This document shows positions 8,963-16,836 of a DNA stretch of 64,000 bases, piece after piece. The DNA lies in the NCBI GenBank assembly GCA_963789535.1, contig CAWBKU010000005.1, forward strand, positions 1,116,001-1,180,000, read 5' to 3'. This DNA is from CAVXHQ01 sp963789535. Its GTDB lineage: Bacteria > Pseudomonadota > Alphaproteobacteria > Rhodobacterales > Rhodobacteraceae. Position 1 is the first letter of the stretch. Each line of letters starts with the position of its first letter. Made by a program: the position numbers and the translations under genes. A model generated the notes under the pieces. The model searched no databases, was not told where the DNA came from, and worked only from the letters and a program-made list of their open reading frames with translations.

Positions 8963-9889
8963 ATGGCGGCAATCGTATCGGTCAAGGGCCTGACCAAGAC
9001 CTACAAGGGCGGGTTCGAGGCGCTGAAATCCGTCGATCTGGACATCGAGGAGGGCGAGATCATCGCGCTGCTGGGGCCGAATGGTGCCGGCAAGACGACG
9101 CTGATCTCGGCGATCTGCGGCATCGTCACGCCGACCTCTGGCACCGTCACCGTGGGCGGCCACGACACCCGCGCCGACTACCGCGCCGCGCGCCGCCTCA
9201 TCGGCCTCGTCCCGCAGGAGATCAGCCTCGAGCCGTTCACCAAGGTCATCAATTCCGTCCGCTTCTCGCGCGGCCTCTTCGGCAAGGCGCCGGACGAGGC
9301 GCATATCGAAAAGCTGCTGCGCCAGCTCTCGCTCTGGGACAAGCGCGACAGCAAGATCATGGCGCTATCGGGCGGCATGAAGCGCCGCGTGCTCATCGCC
9401 AAGGCGCTGTCGCACCAGCCGCGGGTGCTGTTCCTCGACGAACCGACCGCAGGCGTCGACGTGGAACTGCGCAAGGACATGTGGAAGATCGTGGAGGGGC
9501 TGCGCGCGGACGGCGTCACGATCATCCTGACCACCCATTACATCGAAGAGGCCGAGGCCATCGCCGACCGCATCGGCATCATCGCCAAGGGCGAGATCCT
9601 GCTGTTGCAGGACAAGGCCGACCTGATGCAACAGATGGGCAAGAAGCAGATCCGCATCGACCTCGCCCGCCCGCTCGACGGCCTGCCCGAGGCGCTGCGC
9701 CGCGACGGCGTGGAGCGGTCCGGGGACGGCACGGCGCTGCTCTATACCTACGACACCCGTGCCGAGCGGACCGGGATCACGCGGCTGTTGAACGACCTCG
9801 CCGCCGCCGGTCTGACGATGACGGATCTCTCGACGCATCAATCCTCGCTCGAGGACATCTTCGTCGACCTCGTGAAGGAAGCGCCATGA
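8963..9889 (+). CDS. ABC-2 type exporter, ATP-binding protein (YadG-like)
   Basis: The 308-residue nucleotide-binding subunit of a two-gene ABC-2 exporter. Walker A is GPNGAGKTT at residues 38-46, the signature LSGGMKRR starts near 135, and Walker B is RVLFLDEP at about 154-161, followed by the switch His in TTHYIEEAE. A C-terminal extension of about 80 residues is typical of this subfamily. The start follows a candidate promoter. Its TGA overlaps the ATG of the permease (ATGA), so the two are made together. The substrate cannot be told from sequence; YadGH homologues have no settled substrate. Confidence 0.9.
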   Translation: MAAIVSVKGLTKTYKGGFEALKSVDLDIEEGEIIALLGPNGAGKTTLISAICGIVTPTSGTVTVGGHDTRADYRAARRLIGLVPQEISLEPFTKVINSVRFSRGLFGKAPDEAHIEKLLRQLSLWDKRDSKIMALSGGMKRRVLIAKALSHQPRVLFLDEPTAGVDVELRKDMWKIVEGLRADGVTIILTTHYIEEAEAIADRIGIIAKGEILLLQDKADLMQQMGKKQIRIDLARPLDGLPEALRRDGVERSGDGTALLYTYDTRAERTGITRLLNDLAAAGLTMTDLSTHQSSLEDIFVDLVKEAP

Positions 9890-10647
9890 ACCTCACCGCC
9901 GTCGGCGCCATCTATGTCAACGAGATGATGCGGTTCTTTCGCTCGCTCGTACAAAGCTTCGTCTCGCCCGTCATTTCCACCTCGCTCTATTTCGTGGTGT
10001 TCGGCGCGGCCATCGGCAGCCGGATCGAGACGGTGGAGAGCGTCAGCTACGGCGCGTTCATCGTGCCCGGCCTCGTCATGCTCTCGGTGATGACGCAGGC
10101 GACGGCCAACGCCTCGTTCGGGATCTATTTCCCGAAGTTCATCGGCACGTTCTATGAATTGCTGACCGCCCCGATGAGCTTTCTCGAAATCACGCTGGGC
10201 TATGTCGGCGCCGCCGCGACCAAGGCGCTGTTCATCGGCGCGGTGATCCTCGGGACCGCGTATTTCTTCGTCGATCTGCAAATCATGCACCCGTTCGCGA
10301 TGCTGGCGTTCCTGCTGATGACCTGCGTGTCGTTCTCGCTTCTGGGCTTCATCATCGGCATCTGGGCCGACAACTTCGAGAAGTTGCAGCTTATCCCGCT
10401 CCTCGTCATCACGCCGCTCGTGTTCCTCGGCGGGTCGTTCTATTCGATCACCATGCTGCCGCCATTCTGGCAGACGGTGACGCATTTCAACCCGGTGATG
10501 TATCTGATCTCGGGGTTCCGCTGGTCGTTCTTCGGGCAGGCGGATGTGCCGATCGGCATCTCGCTGATGGCGATCGCGCTGTTCATGGGGCTGTGCCTGC
10601 TGGCGATCTGGGCGATCTTCCGGACCGGCTGGCGGCTGCGGCAATAG
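9886..10647 (+). CDS. ABC-2 type exporter, permease (YadH-like)
   Basis: A 253-residue inner-membrane permease of the ABC-2 family. About six hydrophobic segments are visible, starting near residue 25 (VSPVISTSLYFVVFGAAIG) and including the family pattern around LLVITPLVFLGGSFYSI before the last segments. It ends in a short basic tail (RTGWRLRQ). The start overlaps the ATPase stop by four bases. With the ATPase it would form a homodimeric exporter half-complex pair. Nothing adjacent points to a substrate. Confidence 0.88.
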   Translation: MNLTAVGAIYVNEMMRFFRSLVQSFVSPVISTSLYFVVFGAAIGSRIETVESVSYGAFIVPGLVMLSVMTQATANASFGIYFPKFIGTFYELLTAPMSFLEITLGYVGAAATKALFIGAVILGTAYFFVDLQIMHPFAMLAFLLMTCVSFSLLGFIIGIWADNFEKLQLIPLLVITPLVFLGGSFYSITMLPPFWQTVTHFNPVMYLISGFRWSFFGQADVPIGISLMAIALFMGLCLLAIWAIFRTGWRLRQ

Positions 10648-10691
10648 CCGCGCCCTTGCCGCGCGGGCGCGCGCGGCCTACATCGGCCACC

Positions 10692-11498
10692 ATGGCCCGC
10701 TGGAACCCTTTCGCGAAAAAAACGCCGCTCGTCGCCGTCGTCCGCCTTCAGGGGGTGATCGCCGCTGGCCCGCGCGGCCTGTCGGATGCGGCCATCGGCT
10801 CGGTGATCGAGCGGGCCTTCTCCAAGGGCAAGCCTGCGGCCCTCGCCCTCGAGATAAACTCGCCCGGCGGCTCGCCGGTGCAATCCTCTCTCATCGCCGC
10901 GCGGATCCGGCGGCTGGCGGACGACAAGAAGCTGCCCGTCTTCGCCTTCGTCGAGGATGTCGCGGCCTCGGGCGGCTACTGGCTGGCCTGCGCGGCGGAC
11001 GAGATCCACCTCGACGCGACCTCGCTGACCGGCTCGATCGGCGTGATCTCTGCCGGGTTCGGCCTGCATGACCTGATCGCCCGCTACGGCGTCGAGCGGC
11101 GGGTGCATACATCGGGCACGTCGAAGTCGATGCTCGACCCGTTCCGCCCCGAAAAGCCCGAGGATGTCGCGCGCCTCGAGGGGTGGCTCGAGGATATCCA
11201 CGCCACTTTCGTCGCCCACGTAAAGGCGACGCGCGGCGCGAAACTGGCCGACGATCCGCGCCTGTTCACCGGCGAGGTCTGGATCGGGCAAAGGGCCGTG
11301 GACGTGGGCCTTGCCGATACCATCGGCCATCTGGTGCCCGCGATGAAGGCGCGGTTCGGTGACAAGGTCCGGTTTCGCCGCTATGGCCCGCGCCGGTCGT
11401 TTCTGTCACGTTTCGGCCTGTCGCTGACGCGCAATCTTCTCGACGGCGCCGAGGCGCATCTGGCCGAGCGCGCCGCCTTCGCCCGGTTCGGCCTCTAG
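10692..11498 (+). CDS. S49-family (SppA/SohB-like) serine peptidase
   Basis: A 268-residue peptidase of the short SppA type, thought to cut leftover signal peptides or membrane protein fragments at the cytoplasmic membrane. The fold starts with VAVVRLQGVI. The nucleophile Ser lies in DVAASGGYW and the general-base Lys in SGTSKSMLDPF, the usual Ser-Lys pair. There is no N-terminal transmembrane segment, so this is the compact form rather than the long double-domain SppA. Only 44 bases separate it from the ABC permease. It is followed with no gap by a 55-residue gene, so these genes likely form one operon. Confidence 0.87.
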   Translation: MARWNPFAKKTPLVAVVRLQGVIAAGPRGLSDAAIGSVIERAFSKGKPAALALEINSPGGSPVQSSLIAARIRRLADDKKLPVFAFVEDVAASGGYWLACAADEIHLDATSLTGSIGVISAGFGLHDLIARYGVERRVHTSGTSKSMLDPFRPEKPEDVARLEGWLEDIHATFVAHVKATRGAKLADDPRLFTGEVWIGQRAVDVGLADTIGHLVPAMKARFGDKVRFRRYGPRRSFLSRFGLSLTRNLLDGAEAHLAERAAFARFGL

Positions 11499-11666
11499 AT
11501 GCTGATCAAGGCAGTCCTCTTCTTCCTCATCGGCATGGCAATCCTCGCCATGTTCGGGCGTCTCCGGTTCCCCGGTCAGGCCCGCCTCGCCGCCGCCAAA
11601 TGTCCCGCCTGCGGCCGTTTCCGCCTCGGCAAGGCGCCGTGCCCCTGCGGCAAGGACGGCCGATGA
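11499..11666 (+). CDS. Small membrane-anchored zinc-ribbon protein, 55 residues
   Basis: A short gene between the peptidase and the SDR. It starts with the ATG right after the peptidase TAG and ends in a TGA that overlaps the SDR ATG. Residues 1-19 form one hydrophobic helix (VLFFLIGMAILAMFG). The C-terminus holds two cysteine pairs, CPAC and CPC, spaced like a mini zinc ribbon (KCPACGRFRLGKAPCPCG). Both junctions are perfectly tight, which argues for real translation. Function unknown; one guess is a membrane-tethered adaptor. Confidence 0.72.
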   Translation: MLIKAVLFFLIGMAILAMFGRLRFPGQARLAAAKCPACGRFRLGKAPCPCGKDGR

Positions 11667-12442
11667 CCCGCGCCCTCGTCACCGGCGCCGGTGCCCGCCT
11701 CGGGCAGGCGATGGCGCTCTATCTCGGCTCCCGCGGCTATGACGTCGCCGTCCATTATGCCAGCAGTGACCAAGGCGCCGCGGAGACCGCCGCGCAGATC
11801 CGCGCCATGGGCCGCACCGCCGTCCCGCTCGACGCCGACCTGCTCGACGAGGATGCGACCGCCGCCCTCGTGCCCCGCGCGATGGACGCCCTTGGCGGCC
11901 CGATCACCTGCCTCGTCAACAACGCCTCGATCTTTGAATACGACACCGTCGAGACGGCGACGAAACGCACCTGGGACCGGCACATCGGCTCGAACCTGCG
12001 GGCCCCGTTCGTGCTGTTGCAGGCGGTGGGCAAACACGCACCGCCCCCGGCCATGGACGACCGCGACGAGCCGGTGGCGCAGGCCCTCGTCCTCAATATG
12101 CTCGACCAGCGCATCCGCAAGCTGACGCCCGAGCACATGACCTATACGATCGCCAAGATGGGCCTCTGGGCGCTGACCCGCACCGCCGCACAGGGCCTCG
12201 CCCCCCGCGTCCGTGTGAACGCCATCGCCCCCGGCCCGACGCTCAAGGGCGCGCGCCAGAGCGAGGCGCGGTTCGAGCGGCAGCGGGCCGCGACCATCCT
12301 GCACCGCGGCTCGAACCCCGCAGACATCACCGCAGCCCTCGGCTACTTCCTCGATGCGCCGGGGGTGACGGGCCAGTGCCTCTGCGTCGACGGCGGCCAG
12401 CACCTCGGCTGGCAGACGCCTGACGAATTCGGCGTCGACTAG
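11663..12442 (+). CDS. Short-chain dehydrogenase/reductase (FolM/pteridine reductase-like)
   Basis: A 259-residue NAD(P)-dependent SDR. It has the cofactor turn TGAGARLG at residues 7-14, NNAS near 87, the catalytic Tyr-Lys pair in TYTIAK, and the motif IAPGPTLKG typical of FolM-like dihydromonapterin or pteridine reductases. The last part, CVDGGQHLGW, also fits that group. It could act on a pterin, but SDR substrates are hard to call. It is translationally coupled to the 55-residue zinc-ribbon gene. Confidence 0.8.
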   Translation: MTRALVTGAGARLGQAMALYLGSRGYDVAVHYASSDQGAAETAAQIRAMGRTAVPLDADLLDEDATAALVPRAMDALGGPITCLVNNASIFEYDTVETATKRTWDRHIGSNLRAPFVLLQAVGKHAPPPAMDDRDEPVAQALVLNMLDQRIRKLTPEHMTYTIAKMGLWALTRTAAQGLAPRVRVNAIAPGPTLKGARQSEARFERQRAATILHRGSNPADITAALGYFLDAPGVTGQCLCVDGGQHLGWQTPDEFGVD

Positions 12443-12751
12443 GCCGCCACCACCCCGTCGCGCCAGAGTTGTGCACGCAACAAAGCTGCGCCGCGAAAAA
12501 GTAACGATTTCGTAACAATTTCAGCGCGCTGTCCGGCATTAAAAATATTCTCAAGGTAAAACAGAGGTTTGGGGAAGTGCCTAAAAATGCATCACTCTCG
12601 TGAACCCTGCCGGATGCAACGGAATTTCCGAGCGCTCCCCTGACGATCCCCCGGTTTGTCCACAGATATCGGGGACAGCTTTTGCCTTGCCCCCGCCCCC
12701 CCTATGTTACAGCAACGACCCCGAATCGCGCGCCATGGAGACCACCCGCCG
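12443..12751. other. 309-base gap before uvrC with an AT-rich core
   Basis: No convincing coding sequence on either strand. Bases 12478-12600 are clearly AT-rich against a very GC-rich background. They include an 11-base near-perfect tandem repeat, GTAACGATTTC then GTAACAATTTC (12501-12522), and a TTAAAAATATTCT stretch. A TTGTCCACA sequence near 12656 is one base from a DnaA-box. A motif core shared with 6691-6712 and 14669-14690 lies at 12704-12716. The stretch could hold promoters or a small RNA; I cannot choose between these. Confidence 0.5.
12681..12708 (+). promoter_or_regulatory. Candidate uvrC promoter
   Basis: TTTGCC (12681-12686), a 16-base C-rich spacer, and TATGTT (12703-12708), 44 bases before the uvrC start. 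The -10 element overlaps the dispersed CGTTGC-N-GTAACA core on the other strand. Moderate hexamer matches only. Confidence 0.35.
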
Positions 12752-14614
12752 ATGACCGACACCGCCGCCCCCGTCACCGGCCACGACTGCATCAAGGGCT
12801 ATCTGCGCACCCTCGACACCTCGCCCGGCGTCTACCGGATGCTCGATGCGCAGGCCCGCGTCCTCTATGTCGGCAAGGCGCGCAACCTTTCCGCGCGGGT
12901 GGCGAATTACGCCCGCCCCGGCCCCCATTCCGGCCGCATCGCCCGGATGATCCGTGAAACCGCGTCGATGATGTTCCTGACCACCCGGACCGAGACCGAG
13001 GCGTTGCTCCTCGAGCAAAACCTCATCAAGCAACTGAAACCGCGCTACAACGTGCTGCTGCGCGACGACAAGTCGTTCCCGAACATCCTGGTGAGCAAGA
13101 CCCACGCCTTTCCCCAGATCAAGAAGCACCGCGGCGCGAAATCCGAAAAGGGCGACTATTACGGCCCCTTCGCCAGTGCGGGCGCGGTGAACCGCACGCT
13201 GAACCAGTTGCAGAAGGTGTTCCTGCTACGCACCTGCACCGATGCCGTATTCGAGAGCCGGACCCGCCCCTGCCTGCTGCACCAGATCAAGCGGTGCTCG
13301 GCGCCCTGCACGGGGCTGATATCCGAGGTCGACTATCGCCGCACGGTCAACGACGCCGCCCAGTTCCTGCAAGGGCGGACGACCCACATCCAGGAGGCGC
13401 TGGCCGAACAGATGAACGCCGCCGCAGAGGCCATGGAATACGAACGCGCCGCCGCGATGCGCGACCGGATCAAGGCGCTGACGCAGGTGCAGACCGCGCA
13501 GGGCATCAACCCGCGCGGCGTGTCGAACGCCGACATCGTCGCGCTGCACATCGACGGCGGACAGGCCTGCGTGCAGGTGTTCTTCATCCGCGCCAACCAG
13601 AACTGGGGCAATCACGACTATTACCCCCGGATTTCCGGCGACGAGGATGCGTCCGAGGTGATGCAGGCCTTCGTCGGCCAGTTCTATTCCGACCGCGATC
13701 CACCGCCGCAACTGATCCTCAGCCACGGCCTCGACGACACCGACCTCATGGCCGAGGCGCTGGCGGGCAAGATCGGCCGCCGGGTCGAGATCCTCGTGCC
13801 CCAGCGCGGCGAAAAGGCAGAGCTGGTCTCGGGTGCCGCCCGCAACGCCCGCGAAAGCCTCGCGCGCCGCATGTCCGAGACCGCGACGCAGGGCAAGCTG
13901 CTGCGCGGTCTGGCCGAGGCGTTCGACCTCGACGCACCCCCCAAACGGATCGAGGTCTACGACAACAGCCACATCATGGGCACCGACGCGGTCGGCGCGA
14001 TGATCGTCGCGGGCCCCGACGGCTTCGAGAAGGGGCAATACCGCAAGTTCAACATCAAGGGCACCGAGATCACGCCCGGCGACGATTTCGGCATGATGAA
14101 GGAGGTGCTGATGCGCCGCTTTACCCGCCTCCTGAAGGAAGACCCCGGGCGCGCCTCGACCTCCTGGCCCGATCTCCTGCTGATCGACGGTGGCGCCGGG
14201 CAGGTGAGTGCCGTGCGCCAGATCATGGAGCAGATGGGCGTCGGCGACGTCCCCATGGTCGGCGTCGCCAAGGGCATCGACCGCGACGCGGGCAAGGAGG
14301 AGTTTCACCGCACCGGCCAGCGCCCGATGGCGCTGCGCCACAACGATCCCGTCCTCTATTTCGTCCAGCGTCTGCGCGACGAGGCGCACCGCTTTGCCAT
14401 CGGCACCCACCGCGCCAAACGGGCCAAGCACATCGGCGCCACCCCGCTCGACGAGGTCGCCGGCGTCGGCGCGGCAAGAAAACGCGCCCTTCTGGCCCAT
14501 TTCGGCAGCGCCAAGGCCGTCGCGCGCGCCAACCTCGCCGACCTCACGGCGGTCGAGGGCATCTCCGAGAACATGGCGCGCACCATCTACGATTTCTTTC
14601 AGGCCAAGGGCTGA
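12752..14614 (+). CDS. uvrC: UvrABC excinuclease subunit C
   Basis: A 620-residue nucleotide-excision repair endonuclease that cuts both sides of a lesion after UvrA and UvrB mark it. The N-terminal GIY-YIG nuclease starts at SPGVYRML and continues through VLYVGKARNL. The UVR/UvrB-binding motif lies at AMEYERAAAMRDRI. The C-terminal RNase H-like nuclease has EVYDNSHIMG and LLIDGGAGQ, and paired helix-hairpin-helix motifs close the protein (DEVAGVGAARKRALL, LTAVEGISENMA). Length is normal. The start at 12752 is chosen because homology begins about 20 codons later and the upstream in-frame sequence is non-homologous. Confidence 0.95.
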   Translation: MTDTAAPVTGHDCIKGYLRTLDTSPGVYRMLDAQARVLYVGKARNLSARVANYARPGPHSGRIARMIRETASMMFLTTRTETEALLLEQNLIKQLKPRYNVLLRDDKSFPNILVSKTHAFPQIKKHRGAKSEKGDYYGPFASAGAVNRTLNQLQKVFLLRTCTDAVFESRTRPCLLHQIKRCSAPCTGLISEVDYRRTVNDAAQFLQGRTTHIQEALAEQMNAAAEAMEYERAAAMRDRIKALTQVQTAQGINPRGVSNADIVALHIDGGQACVQVFFIRANQNWGNHDYYPRISGDEDASEVMQAFVGQFYSDRDPPPQLILSHGLDDTDLMAEALAGKIGRRVEILVPQRGEKAELVSGAARNARESLARRMSETATQGKLLRGLAEAFDLDAPPKRIEVYDNSHIMGTDAVGAMIVAGPDGFEKGQYRKFNIKGTEITPGDDFGMMKEVLMRRFTRLLKEDPGRASTSWPDLLLIDGGAGQVSAVRQIMEQMGVGDVPMVGVAKGIDRDAGKEEFHRTGQRPMALRHNDPVLYFVQRLRDEAHRFAIGTHRAKRAKHIGATPLDEVAGVGAARKRALLAHFGSAKAVARANLADLTAVEGISENMARTIYDFFQAKG

Positions 14615-14668
14615 ATACTGCCGGCAGCTATGCTCGAAACCCGACGATGCCCGCGCGCGGCGATCCGA

Positions 14669-14690
14669 TTTCACGTTGCCGTAACAACTC
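14669..14690 (+). repeat. 22-bp dispersed motif, copy 2
   Basis: Same 22-mer as the minus strand of 6691-6712 with one difference (C instead of A in the centre of CGTTGC-N-GTAACA). It lies 55 bases after the uvrC stop and about 76 bases before pgsA. Both copies follow the 3' end of the preceding gene in the same relative orientation. Confidence 0.45.
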
Positions 14691-14765
14691 CCGCCGGAGG
14701 CATCCCGCCGCCGACCCGCGCGCCGCCATATGGCATCCGCCCCGGACCTGCCGTATATCCCCCCC

Positions 14766-15386
14766 ATGACCTGGACGCTGCCCAACATCCTGACCGTCCT
14801 GCGCCTCTTCGCCGCCCCCGGCGTGGCGCTCATGTTCCTCTATTTCGCGCGGCCGCTCGCCGACTGGGCTGCGCTCGTGCTGTTCGTCCTCGCCGCGACG
14901 ACGGATTTCTTCGACGGCTGGCTCGCGCGCGCCTGGAAACAGGAGAGCCGGTTCGGCGCCATGCTCGACCCGATCGCCGACAAGGCGATGGTCATCATCG
15001 CCCTTCTCGTCATCACCGGTTTTTCCGGCATGAACCCCTGGATCCTGCTGCCCGCGACACTGATCTTCTTCCGCGAGGTCTTCGTCGCCGGCCTGCGCGA
15101 GTTCCTCGGCGCGACGGCGGGCCTCCTTCAGGTGACGCAGATGGCGAAATGGAAGACGACGTTGCAGATGGTCGCCATCGCGATGCTGTTCCTCGGGACC
15201 GGCCTCGACGTGGTCGACCACGGACCGGCGGCGGACCTCGTCGGCCTGCCGCGGATCACGACGGGCCGCGCCGGGTGGGCGACCTTCGCGGGTGTCGTGC
15301 TGCTCTGGGGGGCGGCGATCCTGACCGTGGCGACGGGCTGGGACTATTTCCGCAAGGCGCTGCCCTATCTGCGCGATCCCGCATGA
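14766..15386 (+). CDS. pgsA: CDP-diacylglycerol--glycerol-3-phosphate 3-phosphatidyltransferase
   Basis: Makes phosphatidylglycerophosphate, the committed step to phosphatidylglycerol and cardiolipin, in the inner membrane. The CDP-alcohol phosphotransferase signature D-G-x2-A-R-x8-G-x3-D-x3-D is complete (DGWLARAWKQESRFG then AMLDPIADK). Four to five membrane segments are visible. The start MTWTLPNILTVLRLF is chosen over an ATG 12 codons upstream because family homology begins here. Its TGA overlaps the ATG of moaD, as is common in this group of bacteria. 206 residues. Confidence 0.92.
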   Translation: MTWTLPNILTVLRLFAAPGVALMFLYFARPLADWAALVLFVLAATTDFFDGWLARAWKQESRFGAMLDPIADKAMVIIALLVITGFSGMNPWILLPATLIFFREVFVAGLREFLGATAGLLQVTQMAKWKTTLQMVAIAMLFLGTGLDVVDHGPAADLVGLPRITTGRAGWATFAGVVLLWGAAILTVATGWDYFRKALPYLRDPA

Positions 15387-15637
15387 GGACGCTCGACGTC
15401 CTCTATTTCGCCTGGGTCCGCGAGCGGATCGGCCTGCCCCGCGAGCCGGTCGAGACAGCCGCCGCAACCGTGGCGGATCTCGTCGCCGAACTGACCGCGC
15501 GCGAGGACCGCTATGCCGCCGCCTTTGCCGACCTCCGGGCCCTGCGCGTGGCCGTGGACCAAAAGCTCACGACCTTCGACGCGCCCCTTGCCGGCGCCCG
15601 AGAGGTCGCGTTCTTTCCGCCGATGACGGGGGGCTGA
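15383..15637 (+). CDS. moaD: Molybdopterin synthase sulfur-carrier subunit
   Basis: An 84-residue ubiquitin-like protein whose C-terminal Gly-Gly (MTGG) is thiocarboxylated to donate sulfur for molybdopterin. The start LDVLYFAWVRERIG and the length match MoaD. It overlaps pgsA by four bases and is one base from moaE, forming the two subunits of molybdopterin synthase in a row. Confidence 0.93.
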   Translation: MRTLDVLYFAWVRERIGLPREPVETAAATVADLVAELTAREDRYAAAFADLRALRVAVDQKLTTFDAPLAGAREVAFFPPMTGG

Positions 15638-15638
15638 G

Positions 15639-16079
15639 ATGCGGATCGTCGTGCAGTCCGGGCCCTTCGATGCCGGTGCCGAACTGAATGCCTTTGCCGC
15701 CGCGAATGCCGGGGCAGGGGCCGTCGTCACCTTTTCGGGCCTCGTCCGCGACCGCGATGGCGGCCTGATGGCGATGGAGATCGAACATTACCCCGGCATG
15801 ACCGAGGCCGCGTTGACCGGCATCGCCGAAGAGGCGCTGCGGCGTTGGTCCCTCCTCGACGCCCTCGTGATCCACCGGCACGGGCGCCTGTCCGTCGGGG
15901 CGCCGATCATGATGGTGGCGACCGCCGCGCGCCACCGTGCCGCGGCCTTCGAGGCGGCCGAGTATCTCATGGACTATCTCAAATCGCGCGCGCCGTTCTG
16001 GAAGAAGGAAGTGCTCGCCACCGGCGCCGAATGGGTCGCGGCGACGGACGGCGACGAAGCCGCACTCACCCGCTGGTGA
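15639..16079 (+). CDS. moaE: Molybdopterin synthase catalytic subunit
   Basis: The 146-residue large subunit that converts precursor Z (cPMP) to molybdopterin with MoaD. It shows LVRDRDGGLMAMEIEHYPGM, HRHGRLSVG and the catalytic-lysine region APFWKKEVL near the C-terminus. Starts one base after moaD and ends before a perfect hairpin shared with the convergent tag gene. Confidence 0.94.
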   Translation: MRIVVQSGPFDAGAELNAFAAANAGAGAVVTFSGLVRDRDGGLMAMEIEHYPGMTEAALTGIAEEALRRWSLLDALVIHRHGRLSVGAPIMMVATAARHRAAAFEAAEYLMDYLKSRAPFWKKEVLATGAEWVAATDGDEAALTRW

Positions 16080-16088
16080 CGTCCGTAG

Positions 16089-16107
16089 GATGGGGTTTCA
16101 CCCCATC
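16089..16107. terminator. Perfect hairpin between convergent moaE and tag
   Basis: GATGGGGT-ttc-ACCCCATC, an eight-base stem with a three-base loop, ten bases after the moaE stop and 23 bases from the tag stop. Position between two converging genes suggests a shared terminator. No long T-run on either side. Confidence 0.55.
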
Positions 16108-16130
16108 ATGCCCGCCCGTGGGCAAAGGGT

Positions 16131-16721
16131 TCACCGCGGCACCCCCCGCGCCATCGCCGCACAGGGCGCCTGCCGCGGGCACCCCACCAGATGGTCGTTC
16201 ACCACGCCGCAGGCCTGCATCCACGCATAGACGATGGTCGGCCCGCAGAACCGGAACCCCGCCTTCTTCAGATCCGTCGACAGCCGTTCCGACAGCGGTG
16301 TGAAGGCGGGCACGTCCGCCATGCCGGCCCGCCGCTCCTGCAACGGCACCCCATCGACATAGCCCCAGACGAACGCCGCGAAACCCTGCCGTTCCGCCAG
16401 CGACAGATAGGCGCGCGCATTGCCGATCGTCGCCTCGATCTTGCCCCGGTGCCGCACGATGCCCGGATCGGCGAGCAGGCGCAGCACGTCCCGTTCGCCC
16501 CAGCCCGCGATCACCTCCGGATCGAAGCCTTCGAAGGCCGCGCGGAACGCTTCGCGCTTCTTCAGGATGGTGATCCAGCTCAGCCCCGCCTGAAACCCGT
16601 CGAGGATCAGTTTTTCCCACAGCGCCCGGCCGTCCCACTCCGGCACGCCCCATTCGGTGTCGTGATAGTGGAGATAGATCGCCTCGTCCCCGACCCAGCC
16701 GCAGCGTCCGTCGTCCCGCAT
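16131..16721 (-). CDS. tag: DNA-3-methyladenine glycosylase I
   Basis: A 196-residue base-excision repair enzyme that removes 3-methyladenine from alkylated DNA. The zinc-site and base-pocket regions characteristic of Tag are present: GRCGWVGDE and YHDTEWGVPEWDG at the N-terminus, SWITILKKREAFR in the centre, and HLVGCPR near the C-terminus. Start and length match the family. It stands alone on the minus strand and converges with the moa genes. Confidence 0.94.
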   Translation of the reverse strand: MRDDGRCGWVGDEAIYLHYHDTEWGVPEWDGRALWEKLILDGFQAGLSWITILKKREAFRAAFEGFDPEVIAGWGERDVLRLLADPGIVRHRGKIEATIGNARAYLSLAERQGFAAFVWGYVDGVPLQERRAGMADVPAFTPLSERLSTDLKKAGFRFCGPTIVYAWMQACGVVNDHLVGCPRQAPCAAMARGVPR

Positions 16722-16836
16722 CGCATTCCCCTGAAAATAGGCTCAATTTGCCGAAACCCGGCCGCCTTTACCGGACATTAGCGCCGGGGGCGCACAACTG
16801 CCACCGGACCTCAGCAGACAATGGGCGGCAGGCGGC

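Noticed and set aside
12478..12700. Replication origin in the AT-rich gap before uvrC
   Set aside because: Only one near DnaA box, no dnaA, dnaN, hemE or parAB nearby, and no GC-skew test is possible by eye.
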